Part shown: in pieces, positions 39,938-47,917 of the stretch
How the letters are laid out: every line of letters begins with the position of its first letter
How positions within the stretch are numbered: position 1 is the first letter of the stretch
NCBI RefSeq assembly: GCF_000243415.2
Contig: NZ_AGJJ02000001.1
Coordinates: forward strand, 1 to 64,000
Source: Mycolicibacterium tusciae JS617
Lineage (GTDB): Bacteria; Actinomycetota; Actinomycetes; Mycobacteriales; Mycobacteriaceae
Length of the DNA stretch: 64,000 nt
Reading direction: 5' to 3'
Made by a program: the position numbers and the translations under genes
Notes under the pieces: model-generated
What the model saw: the letters and a program-made list of their open reading frames with translations, nothing else
Told to the model about the DNA's origin: nothing
Databases searched by the model: none

Positions 39938-41359
39938 CTACTGTCCTCGTCGCGATTTCGACATCGACGTCACCAGCAGCACCACACCCAGCGCCAGCAG
40001 CAGCGTGGTGGTTCCCGCCACTGCCATGATCATCGGCCGATGATCCGGCGGGGGTGGGGGCGCCGGAGGTCCCAGCGGTCGTGTCAGGTTCTCCCGAGGT
40101 GGTGGGATTTCGGGGACGTCGAAGTTCAGCGCCGCCAGCGGGTCGATCACCCCGTAGCCGACCCTGTTGTCCACCACCGAGGCCGGGGAGTGGGCGGTCT
40201 GCTTGATCCGGTTGATCACCTGTGCGGCAGGCAGATCGGGATACTTGGCGCGGATTAGCGCCGCCAGTCCCGACACATACGCCGTAGCAAAGCTTGTGCC
40301 GCTCATCGGCTTCAACTCCGAGGTCTGCGGATCGACGGTGGCGTTGATGATGCCCCCGGCAGGGTTGACGCCCTCCACGAACAGACCCGGAGCGCCCACC
40401 CCGACCCACGGCCCGGCCAGGCTGATGTCGGCGCCCTCCTGGGTCTGCGCGGGCTGCCCCCGGTCATCGGTCGCACTCACCGACAGCACATAGTTGGAGA
40501 ACCACGACGGCGTACTGATCGTCACCACCCCACCCCAGTTACGCGGATCATCAACATTGGTGGCGTCGATGTTCGGGTTCTGGGAACACCCTGTGCCCAT
40601 GGGCATTCCGGCGCTGGCGGCATTGGCGTTCCCGGCCGCAGCCACCAGCACGACATCCTTTTCCATCACCGCATATCGCACCGCGGCACCGAGGGTGGTC
40701 TGGTCGACCGGCTTGGTCACCGGCACACAGGACACGATCGACATGTTGATCACCCGCGCACCGGAGTTGGCGGCGTGCACGATCGCGCGGGCCAGCGTGC
40801 TCACCGTGCCCGCGCGTGCGTCATCATCGTTGCCCCCGCGTTCGCGCACGAACATGCCCGAGGACTGGCGGATCGAGATGATCTCGGCCTCCGGGGCGAC
40901 CCCGACCAGGCCGTCGCCCTCGGCCGGGCTGGCGCCGATGATGCTGGCGACCACGCTGCCGTGGGTGTCGCAGTCCGACAGCCCGTCGCCGGCCATCACG
41001 TAGTCCCCGCCGCCGCGCAGGTGGGGCAGACGCGGAGAGGGCCACACGCCCGTGTCGATCACCGCGACCGTCACGCCGGCGCCACGCCCGGCAGACTCCC
41101 ACAGCTCTGGCAGATTCATGAACGTCTGCGCTGCCGGCGGCACGGCCACGTCGGTGCCCGGCATCAGCGCGTTTCCAGGGCATTCGTAGCGTTGCTTCAT
41201 CGGCTCGTCCGGGCCGGGTTCGCCATCGGCGGGAACAGCGGTCGGATCGATCGCCGGAGGTGTGATCGCCGCGGCGGTACCCGACGGCCACATCAGTGCC
41301 AGCACCGCGGCCATTGCCGCGACCGCCAGACGACGCCCGATCCCCACGAAGGCGGTCAT
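39938..41359 (-). CDS. mycP: MycP, mycosin (subtilisin-like serine protease)
   Basis: A 473-aa mycosin. A signal peptide (about residues 1-31, RRLAVAAMAAVLALMWPSG), then a subtilisin domain with Asp in AVIDTGVW (about 101), His in CDTHGSVV (about 132) and Ser in SGTSFATAY (about 353). A proline-rich linker and a single C-terminal membrane helix (AVAGTTTLLLALGVVLLVTS) complete it. MycP is anchored on the outer side of the cytoplasmic membrane and stabilises the ESX complex. ATG 41359 with AAGGAAC upstream overlaps the eccD stop by one base and is preferred to a longer frame. Confidence 0.95.
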   Translation of the reverse strand: MTAFVGIGRRLAVAAMAAVLALMWPSGTAAAITPPAIDPTAVPADGEPGPDEPMKQRYECPGNALMPGTDVAVPPAAQTFMNLPELWESAGRGAGVTVAVIDTGVWPSPRLPHLRGGGDYVMAGDGLSDCDTHGSVVASIIGASPAEGDGLVGVAPEAEIISIRQSSGMFVRERGGNDDDARAGTVSTLARAIVHAANSGARVINMSIVSCVPVTKPVDQTTLGAAVRYAVMEKDVVLVAAAGNANAASAGMPMGTGCSQNPNIDATNVDDPRNWGGVVTISTPSWFSNYVLSVSATDDRGQPAQTQEGADISLAGPWVGVGAPGLFVEGVNPAGGIINATVDPQTSELKPMSGTSFATAYVSGLAALIRAKYPDLPAAQVINRIKQTAHSPASVVDNRVGYGVIDPLAALNFDVPEIPPPRENLTRPLGPPAPPPPPDHRPMIMAVAGTTTLLLALGVVLLVTSMSKSRRGQ

Positions 41360-42891
41360 CACATGTTCCTTGCCAGGGCCAGCAGGTTCAGCAGCCATAC
41401 CGCGACCGGCGGGACCGCCACGATCAGCAGGTACTCACACCATTCCACGATCTTGCGGAACACCGGGGAGAACACCTTCGCCGGGACGACGGCCGCGGCC
41501 CCCATTCCCGCGATGCCCAGCCCAATGATCACCGCCGCTGCCGCGTAGGCAGCCACCGGGGTAGGCCAGGTCAGCGCGTACTTCACGGTCGTGACCATGA
41601 CCATCAGCACCGAAGCAGCCACCACGGTGATCGCTTGGCTCCGAGCGGCGAACGCCCTGCCGCGCAACAGAAGTACTGCTGACAGCAGCCCGATGAACAC
41701 CGTCGCCAGCCACCAGCGCCCCTGCCCCGGTTCCACCACGAACGCCGACGCGCCCACGAAGAAGATCGCCACCGCGACCAGCAACGCACCCAAGTAGACG
41801 TTGGCCGCCTCGGCGCCCCGGCGCAGGTCCTCCACACTGGGCGTGCCCTGGTGCTCTGCGGCCACCAGCGCCTCCTTGGCGATGGCGTCGGCGTTATCGA
41901 AGGTGTCCTTGCCGGTGATGGTGGGAAACGGCGGCACCGGGATACCGGCCATGCGGGCGGCGATCTTCGGCGCCCCGGTCAACACGAACAGCGCCAGCAC
42001 CATCACCACTACCGACAGGTTCTGCAATGTCGCCCCGGTCAGCGCATGGACGACAGCCAGCGCCGCCAGTCCGGTGCCGACGATGACAACGGTGGCCACC
42101 AGACCGCGAGGGGCTGGACTCAGCCTCCACAACAGCGCCGCCAAAACCACCGCCACCATCACCGCGAAGGTGATGTGCCAGGGTCCGACGATTCCCGGCG
42201 CAGCCATGAACGCCGCCGCCGGGCAGGCGATCAACGCCCCCGGAAGCCATAACGCGTTGGCGGTCACCGTATCTCGCTGCTGCCTCCACACCAGCGCCCC
42301 AGCGATGATCAGCAGCAGCCCCAGCCCCGCCGCGGCGGCGGTCGGGATCAGATCCCACTCCTCGCCTGCACTGCGGCTGCGCGACCACGCCAGCATCAGC
42401 AGCCCCGTCGTCACCGCCACCGCCACCGCCACGATGATCCCGGCCACCAGCCGGGCCGTGGCAGCGGTCACCACAGGGGTCCGGGACCTGTTCAGCACAC
42501 CCACCGCCGACGACGGTGACTCGATCACCGGGGTGAACTCAACGTCGGCGTCGATCACCTCCAGCACCAGCAGATCGCCGTCGACCACCCCCTGCTGGGC
42601 CAGTGTCTGCGTCCGGTTCAGCGGCCGTCCGTCGATGTGGGTCAGGTTCACCAGCCCGGGGCTGACCATGCCGTTCTCGTCAGGGCTGCGCAGCCCCTCC
42701 TCACCGCCGTCGTCGGCGGTCTGCAACCGGCGCACCAGGGAGTCGACTACCGCCGCCACCGATGAGCTGGCCGGAAGCGTCACGTCGTGCTGGCGGCCCG
42801 CGAACAGCACCGCCACATTGACCTGCTCGGCCAGGCGGACCTGACGCGCCGGGACCGCCCCCTGCGCGCCCCTCTCCGTCGCTGTCGTCAT
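41359..42891 (-). CDS. eccD: EccD, polytopic ESX channel component
   Basis: A 510-aa protein with an N-terminal ubiquitin-like domain (about residues 20-105, VAVLFAGRQHDVTLPASSS onward) followed by about eleven membrane helices starting near residue 130. EccD forms the large membrane vestibule of the ESX complex. ATG 42891 overlaps the stop of the EspI-like gene (ATGA), and the stop overlaps mycP by one base, so translation of the three is coupled. Confidence 0.94.
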   Translation of the reverse strand: MTTATERGAQGAVPARQVRLAEQVNVAVLFAGRQHDVTLPASSSVAAVVDSLVRRLQTADDGGEEGLRSPDENGMVSPGLVNLTHIDGRPLNRTQTLAQQGVVDGDLLVLEVIDADVEFTPVIESPSSAVGVLNRSRTPVVTAATARLVAGIIVAVAVAVTTGLLMLAWSRSRSAGEEWDLIPTAAAAGLGLLLIIAGALVWRQQRDTVTANALWLPGALIACPAAAFMAAPGIVGPWHITFAVMVAVVLAALLWRLSPAPRGLVATVVIVGTGLAALAVVHALTGATLQNLSVVVMVLALFVLTGAPKIAARMAGIPVPPFPTITGKDTFDNADAIAKEALVAAEHQGTPSVEDLRRGAEAANVYLGALLVAVAIFFVGASAFVVEPGQGRWWLATVFIGLLSAVLLLRGRAFAARSQAITVVAASVLMVMVTTVKYALTWPTPVAAYAAAAVIIGLGIAGMGAAAVVPAKVFSPVFRKIVEWCEYLLIVAVPPVAVWLLNLLALARNM

Positions 42892-44318
42892 CGCCACCCC
42901 TCACCTTGCTCGGGCCACTGCGTCCGATACCCCGGGTCCTTGTCAGCGGCCCTGACGAAGCCGTCGGCTACCGACGCGGCAGCCTCGATGAACGCTCGCC
43001 TCGTCGCTGGTGCCAGACGGTTGAAATCAATGGCGGTGGCATCGCTGAGGTGCGGGTCGTAGGGGATGTCGTGTACCGCGCGCACCACCCGTTCGAACCC
43101 TTCATGCAGATTGCGGACCGCCTTCGTCGGCGTGATCTTGTTGATGTTGCTGATCACCATCACCGCCTCCCGTACCAGGCCCGGATAGCCGTGGGAGATC
43201 AGCCAATTCAATGTCTGCTGGGCGGCCTCGGCGCCGTCGTAGCGGGTCGTCGAGGCCACCACCACCGCATCGGCCATCGACAACACCGCCGCGGTGATGT
43301 CGTCGCGCATCTGATTGCCGCAGTCCAGCAGCACCACCGGATAGACCCGCGCCATCCGCTGCCAGGCCATGACCAACTCACGACCGGTCAGCACCGCATC
43401 GCCAGGATCACCGGCGAGCGCCTCCAGCCCTGACGAGGTGTCGATGCCCAGATGGTGCCGAAAATCGCTGTAGGAGTGAAGATTCGGATCAGTCAGCAGC
43501 GTGCGCCACGTGCCCGTGCTCGGTTCGTTGATCCGCTTGGCCAGGTTGCCCGACGCCGGGTTGGCGTCCATGGCCGCCACCTTGTCACTGCGGTACTTGG
43601 CCAGCGCCGCACCGATGCCCAACGTGGTCGTGGTCTTGGAGACCCCACCTTTTTGCTGCAGTACCGCAATGACGTACGTGCCGCGAAGGTTTACCTTCAG
43701 CCGCCGATGCAGGTCATTCCACTCACGCTCACCGGCGCCCGGCCCCAGATTGATCCGCGTGGTCTTGTACAACCGCTTGCGCCAACCCGATTCCGCCGAC
43801 GGCTTGTAGGGCCGGACCAGGTCGGCTTGTCGCACCTGAGCCTGCATCGGCCCCACCGATTCCCCACCCCGGGCAGGCCAGGCCGGAGGCTGGGGCGGTC
43901 GCGGCGCCCACCCAGCTGGGGGCCGCGGTGCGCCCGCCGGGGGTGGTGGCTGATCTGTGCCCGACGGTGGATACCCGCCAGAGTGACCCGGCGGTGCAGG
44001 AACCCCGCCCGGTTCGCCCGGCGCGCCTAGTGCGTGCCGACCCGCACCCGGAGGGGCGGGTGCAGGATTCGGCGGCGCAGCAGGGGGATAGTCCACGGGT
44101 GGCCGCGCCGGCGGCGGTGCTTGTGGTGGCGGCGCCAGCGCGTACGGGTCGGCCACCGGCATCCGGGGATCGGTGTGCGCGTCACTGGGCTCAACTCCGT
44201 TGTGGGGATGGCCGACCGTGCCGGTCGGCTCCGGGGCCACCGCAGCAGGGTCCGGCGGGCCGGGCTCCCCCGCCTGCTCCGGCTTGAGGTACTGGCTGTA
44301 GAAGTCTTGTTCGCTCAC
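42888..44318 (-). CDS. espI: EspI-like P-loop ATPase with proline-rich N-terminus
   Basis: A 476-aa protein. About 160 residues of Pro/Ala/Gly-rich low complexity are followed by a MinD/ParA-type ATPase domain with a deviant Walker A LQQKGGVSKTTTT at about 217-229 (S replaces the G of GGVGKT), a VVLLDCGNQM Walker B-like segment near 323, and a C-terminal helical part. This is the EspI plan known from ESX-1, where the protein responds to ATP status and can restrain secretion. Starts with GTG 44318. It heads the espI-eccD-mycP-eccE-eccA set and follows the motif at 44393-44410. Confidence 0.85.
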   Translation of the reverse strand: MSEQDFYSQYLKPEQAGEPGPPDPAAVAPEPTGTVGHPHNGVEPSDAHTDPRMPVADPYALAPPPQAPPPARPPVDYPPAAPPNPAPAPPGAGRHALGAPGEPGGVPAPPGHSGGYPPSGTDQPPPPAGAPRPPAGWAPRPPQPPAWPARGGESVGPMQAQVRQADLVRPYKPSAESGWRKRLYKTTRINLGPGAGEREWNDLHRRLKVNLRGTYVIAVLQQKGGVSKTTTTLGIGAALAKYRSDKVAAMDANPASGNLAKRINEPSTGTWRTLLTDPNLHSYSDFRHHLGIDTSSGLEALAGDPGDAVLTGRELVMAWQRMARVYPVVLLDCGNQMRDDITAAVLSMADAVVVASTTRYDGAEAAQQTLNWLISHGYPGLVREAVMVISNINKITPTKAVRNLHEGFERVVRAVHDIPYDPHLSDATAIDFNRLAPATRRAFIEAAASVADGFVRAADKDPGYRTQWPEQGEGWR

Positions 44319-44392
44319 AGTGACTCGATCCTGTTGCGCCTCACGGGCCTGCCTCCTAGCACTGCCTCAGTATTGCACATAACAGACATATT

Positions 44393-44410
44393 CAGACAGT
44401 ACGTAAACAC
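44393..44410 (-). promoter_or_regulatory. Putative conjugation-regulon promoter motif (copy 3)
   Basis: On the minus strand this reads GTGTTTACGTACTGTCTG, followed by an AATATGTC stretch shared with copy 5. It lies about 75 bases upstream of the GTG at 44318 and should drive the espI-eccD-mycP-eccE-eccA set. Confidence 0.6.
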
Positions 44411-44479
44411 AATTTTTGTTTGATTTTGGTGGTTGGGTGGACGGGGGTGCTCTGCCCACTCTGCGCTGCTGTGACGTCC

Positions 44480-45361
44480 CTACCGCCGATGAGGGGTCCC
44501 GTCGTTCCACTCGCGGATGCCGACCATCCCCAGCACCGCCGACACCGACGACTTGATCGCCGCCGTGGTGCCCGGCGTGATCAGCGTCCACCACGAACCG
44601 TTGTCACTGCGGATCGGCCCCGTCAGCACCCGCCCCAGCGCCGTGTCGGTCACGGTGGCAGCGGTCCTGCTCACCTCGATTCGACCCGCCTCGTCGGGAG
44701 TCATCGCGGTCATCGACAGCTCCATGATCGGGTGGTCGGCGGCCATGGTGACCACCCGGTACTGGTCGCTGTCCATCCCCAGACTGCTGAACACTGTCGC
44801 CGCGCTGTGCTCGCCCCTGGCCACCTGCCCCAGCGCTTCGAGCAGATTCGCCGTCGGCACCGACACCGCGTCGAACTGTGCGGGCTGCACCTGCGGCCCA
44901 CACACCGGAAGCAGTCGGTCAACCAGACTTGACACCGTCGCCGAATGACCCAGGTACTCCACCGTCAGATCATCCTCATGTTGTATCGCCGACACGGTGA
45001 CCTCACCGCGGCGGGCGATGGCCAGCCGAAGATGCTGCCCGCCGCGACGAATCATGGCCGCCAACACCACATCCGGAGCGCCCAGGCTCTCCATCCACAG
45101 GCGCACCTGCGGGTGCACCTGATCGCCGAACACCAGCCCCTTCTCGCGCAGCACCTCCACACCGGGATGCCCCCACGGACGCTCGGCCGGATCGCCGGTG
45201 TCGGTGAAGGGGCGAGTCACCAGCACCGCCGGCATCCGCTCCACCCCGCACAGCGCCTGCAGCAGCCACAGCGCCTCTCGGGTCACCTCCATGGAGGTGA
45301 CCGGCTGAGGTCCGGTCGCCGTCGGCGCCGGCCGATTCACGAATGTCGGTCGCCCCGCCAC
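44480..45361 (-). CDS. espG: EspG, PE/PPE-specific secretion chaperone
   Basis: A 293-aa soluble protein of the EspG family: LTREALWLL-like opening (EVTREALWLLQALCG), a central mixed sheet (LRLAIARRGEVTVSAIQHED), and a C-terminal half with helical repeats (TANLLEALGQVARGEHSAAT). EspG binds the tip of PPE proteins in PE-PPE pairs and delivers them to the ESX machine. GTG 45361 is chosen for its AAGGAG seven bases upstream; a longer frame to 45412 would run into the hairpin at 45412-45447. It lies downstream of the PE, PPE and two Esx-like genes. Confidence 0.88.
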   Translation of the reverse strand: MAGRPTFVNRPAPTATGPQPVTSMEVTREALWLLQALCGVERMPAVLVTRPFTDTGDPAERPWGHPGVEVLREKGLVFGDQVHPQVRLWMESLGAPDVVLAAMIRRGGQHLRLAIARRGEVTVSAIQHEDDLTVEYLGHSATVSSLVDRLLPVCGPQVQPAQFDAVSVPTANLLEALGQVARGEHSAATVFSSLGMDSDQYRVVTMAADHPIMELSMTAMTPDEAGRIEVSRTAATVTDTALGRVLTGPIRSDNGSWWTLITPGTTAAIKSSVSAVLGMVGIREWNDGTPHRR

Positions 45362-45411
45362 CGTTGGACTCCTTTGTTGCTCAATTGGCCACCACCTGTT
45401 CGCCCACGACA

Positions 45412-45447
45412 ACGGCCCGGCCTGCCTTGGGTGCAGGGCCGGGCCGT
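45412..45447 (-). terminator. GC-rich hairpin between the esx genes and espG
   Basis: Bases 45412-45425 pair with 45433-45447 (ACGGCCCGGCC type stem, one bulge, 7-base loop). It lies 42 bases downstream of the esx stop on the minus strand. There is no U tract. It could reduce read-through from the abundant PE/PPE/Esx message into espG or stabilise that message. Confidence 0.6.
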
Positions 45448-45488
45448 GTCATGCTCAGAGCTTTCCTGGCGCACGCGCCACGCGAGCC

Positions 45489-45776
45489 CTAAGCGCCGTA
45501 CTGCGCCTTGATAGCCGCGTCCTTCTGGACCACCCCGTCCAGGCCCATCCCCAGCGCCGCCTTCGCCGAGTTGAGCTTCTCGCGCAGCCCCTCAACGTAG
45601 GTCAGCACCCGGGTGTAGTCCTCCTGGAATCCCTCACCGCCGCCACCTCTGAAGTGTGTCTCGGTGCGGACCTTCATCGACATGGCGTCGCTGTGCACTT
45701 CGGCCGTCAGAACCTCGCAGGCACCGATCATTTCCGTGCATTCCTGGATGATCGGCACGTTGTACTGAATCGTCAT
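45489..45776 (-). CDS. WXG100-like (Esx) protein, second of the pair
   Basis: A 95-aa helical protein in the EsxA position. The predicted helix-turn-helix hairpin is centred on THFRGGGGEGFQEDYTRVLT (about 42-61), where WXG100 proteins have W-x-G; here no Trp is present and the turn is a run of four glycines. The second helix is YVEGLREKLNSAKAALG. No clear C-terminal YxxxD/E signal was found. Esx pairs are secreted as heterodimers by ESX systems. It is 39 bases downstream of its likely partner. Confidence 0.8.
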   Translation of the reverse strand: MTIQYNVPIIQECTEMIGACEVLTAEVHSDAMSMKVRTETHFRGGGGEGFQEDYTRVLTYVEGLREKLNSAKAALGMGLDGVVQKDAAIKAQYGA

Positions 45777-45815
45777 CTTCTGCTCGCTTTCTCAGTTCTC
45801 AGTTGGTCTCGGTGA

Positions 45816-46121
45816 TCACACCGACATGGAGTCGATGGCGCTGAGATAGGTCGCCGCGTCATCGTCGCCGGTGGTCAGATGCGCCGCGGAGGTGTTCATC
45901 TTGTCGGCGTGGTCGGCCTGCATCGTGGCCTGCTGGGTGCCGTAGGACTGCAGGTCCTCCCCGGCACGCTGCAACGCCACCTGTCCCTTGCCCTGCATGC
46001 CTGTGGCCGCGTGCTGCAGCATTGAGCCGAGCTGCTGGACCATCGACTGCAGCCGGTCCTCTTTCTCCGACATCGCCGAAGAGTCGCCATGCATGGCTTC
46101 GATGTCGCCATAGATGTCCAT
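45816..46121 (-). CDS. WXG100-like (Esx) protein, first of the pair
   Basis: A 101-aa helical protein in the EsxB position. Helix one is EKEDRLQSMVQQLGSMLQHA, the turn MQGKGQ replaces WxG (G-K-G, no Trp), and helix two is QRAGEDLQSYGTQQATMQAD. The C-terminal tail (DDDAATYLSAIDSMSV) resembles an EsxB export tail, but the tyrosine spacing does not give a clean YxxxD/E. It follows the PPE gene by 90 bases. PE-PPE-EsxB-EsxA-EspG is the usual order of the ESX substrate and chaperone genes. Confidence 0.8.
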   Translation of the reverse strand: MDIYGDIEAMHGDSSAMSEKEDRLQSMVQQLGSMLQHAATGMQGKGQVALQRAGEDLQSYGTQQATMQADHADKMNTSAAHLTTGDDDAATYLSAIDSMSV

Positions 46122-46211
46122 TCGTGATTCCTTCCCTGAATTTGTTTGCCCCCCAGCCGGATCGCCGGTGTGGGATTACTGCCTACGCGTTGGCGGTTGC
46201 CCGCGCACCTG

Positions 46212-47435
46212 TCAGACCGGCGCCTCCTTGCCTCCAGGTTCACTGGCCCGCGTCAGGCCCCCTCCCCCGGTGATCACCGGCATGGCCTCAGATGACCGGA
46301 ACAGATCGGCCGCCGAGACCAGCACCTGGCCTGGTTCGGTCTGTTCCTTCTTTTCGTCGGTGTTGCTCTGTGCCCCCGCCGCTGCACCGTGGGCCAAGGG
46401 CGCCATCGCCCCGCCCATGCCGCCACCCGCTGAGGCCGGAACCGTGGTGGTTTGAGGCCGCATTTCGCTGAACCGTGAGGTGGTCTCGCCGGTGGCTGGG
46501 GCCGCGCTGACCGCCGACGCCCAGGAGCCGGGACTGCGCAGCGCCGAAGCCGCCGAGACCGTGCCCGCCCCGCCGAAACCACCCGCGCCGCCGCCGGCCA
46601 GCGACGCGTTGACCGCGCCCCCGGCCAGGGGGGTCGCCGTCACCCAGTCCGAGGTGGCGGCGCCATCGAGCGCCGCTTCCGGACTCAGGTTCGCCGCTGA
46701 GGCCAGCGATCCCATCTGACCGAGGAACTGCTGCGGCACTTCGGTCAGGCTCTTGAGCGGGCCACCGCTTCCCACCGACTGCATCAACGACATCGGCATC
46801 TGCCCGATCGCGGGCAGCATGCCGGTCAACTGCTGGAAGAAGCTGTCCATCGGGGCCTCAGCAGAGCCCTGATCCAGCCCCGGTGCTCCCGAGCCGGAAG
46901 CGCCAGCGGTCGACGGCGGTGGCGGTGGCACCGGGGGCACCGTGTGCAGCGGCACCGACCCCGTTTCATAGGCGTACTTGTTGGTCACGCCCTGCATCCA
47001 CATGCGGCCGTAGTCGATGCGGTTGGCGATGATCAGCGGTGTCAGGAACCCGAAGGCGTTGGCGTTGTTCAACGCCACATGCTCGGACTGATTCGTCGCC
47101 ACCTCGCCGGGGTGAGGAGTGGCGAACTTCGATGTCTCAAACGACGCTGCAGTGGCGTCGATCGCCATCCCGGCCTCAGCGACCATCGCGCCCGCCGTGG
47201 CCAGCCACCCTAGATGAGGGGTGTGCGCCAGGCGGGCGATCTCCCCACTGAGCGACGGCCAACTGGCCGCCATCGCAGCCTCGGTCGAGACGTGCCCGCC
47301 CAGCATGCCGATGATCGCCGCAGCCAACGCCTTGAGGTTGGCCGCCGAGGCGAAGAATGACCCCGCCCCAGGGCCCAGCCAGAACTGCGCCGAGGTCGCC
47401 TCGGGCGGTTCGGCCTGGTAAGCCCCGGGTGGCAT
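46212..47435 (-). CDS. PPE family protein
   Basis: A 407-aa protein with a PPE N-terminal domain of about 180 residues (AEPPEATSAQFWLGPGAGSF at about 8-27; AASWPSLSGEIARL at about 56-69 in the WxG position). After that comes a proline-rich linker and a Gly/Ala/Ser-rich C-terminal region without pentapeptide repeats. It pairs with the PE protein encoded 15 bases upstream, and EspG should bind its helix tip. It is a secreted or surface substrate of the plasmid ESX system. The last 40 residues include EKKEQTEPGQVLVSAADLFRS. Confidence 0.9.
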   Translation of the reverse strand: MPPGAYQAEPPEATSAQFWLGPGAGSFFASAANLKALAAAIIGMLGGHVSTEAAMAASWPSLSGEIARLAHTPHLGWLATAGAMVAEAGMAIDATAASFETSKFATPHPGEVATNQSEHVALNNANAFGFLTPLIIANRIDYGRMWMQGVTNKYAYETGSVPLHTVPPVPPPPPSTAGASGSGAPGLDQGSAEAPMDSFFQQLTGMLPAIGQMPMSLMQSVGSGGPLKSLTEVPQQFLGQMGSLASAANLSPEAALDGAATSDWVTATPLAGGAVNASLAGGGAGGFGGAGTVSAASALRSPGSWASAVSAAPATGETTSRFSEMRPQTTTVPASAGGGMGGAMAPLAHGAAAGAQSNTDEKKEQTEPGQVLVSAADLFRSSEAMPVITGGGGLTRASEPGGKEAPV

Positions 47436-47450
47436 GACTCCTGCAGCTCC

Positions 47451-47762
47451 TTAGATCACCGCGTTGATCACCGCACCCGCCGCCTCGTCAGCGACGGTGG
47501 TGACCACGCTCGCAGCGCCATTAGCCAGGCCATACAGCGACTGCTGGCCCGCTGCCGCCGCCAGGACCGCGGCGATATCAGCCGAGATAGAGCCGATCTT
47601 GGCGACATTGGCCGCCGAGATCTCATCCAGCCCAGGCGGCACAACCGCGGCTGCGGCTGCGGCCTGAGCGGTGTGACCAGCGGCCTCGGCCGACAGCGCA
47701 GCGGTCGCCGCCGCAGCCGCCGCGACCCCGCCGGGTTCCATGAAAACTGACAGTGCCGACAT
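47451..47762 (-). CDS. PE family protein
   Basis: A 103-aa, PE-domain-only protein: MSALSVFMEPGGVAAAAAAT leads into a long alanine-rich helix, a short turn at VVPPGLDEIS, and a second helix (AKIGSISADIAAVLAAAAGQ). PE proteins form a four-helix bundle with PPE partners. ATG 47762 has AAGGAG with good spacing; an upstream in-frame start at 47795 is rejected. The usual C-terminal YxxxD/E signal was not found. It is the first gene of the PE-PPE-esx unit and follows the regulatory motif at 47811-47826. Confidence 0.85.
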   Translation of the reverse strand: MSALSVFMEPGGVAAAAAATAALSAEAAGHTAQAAAAAAVVPPGLDEISAANVAKIGSISADIAAVLAAAAGQQSLYGLANGAASVVTTVADEAAGAVINAVI

Positions 47763-47795
47763 GAATGTGCTCCTTACTGCTTCCCGTAGATGCAA

Positions 47796-47826
47796 CCTAA
47801 CACATTGTTAGGCACTTCGTACACAC
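47796..47826 (-). promoter_or_regulatory. PE-operon promoter: inverted repeat plus regulon motif (copy 4)
   Basis: Bases 47796-47812 are a perfect inverted repeat (CCTAACA, 3-base centre, TGTTAGG). The adjoining 47811-47826 reads GTGTGTACGAAGTGCC on the minus strand, a weaker match to the shared motif. The gap from 47763 to 47917 should hold the promoter of the PE-PPE-esx-espG unit. Confidence 0.5.
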
Positions 47827-47917
47827 TTCATACACACGCACCGGTCCTGTTCCGGGACCAACTGTCGTGTGTTTGCTCCGTTACTCCACCACGACGTGCT
47901 GACGTTGTCACTACAGT

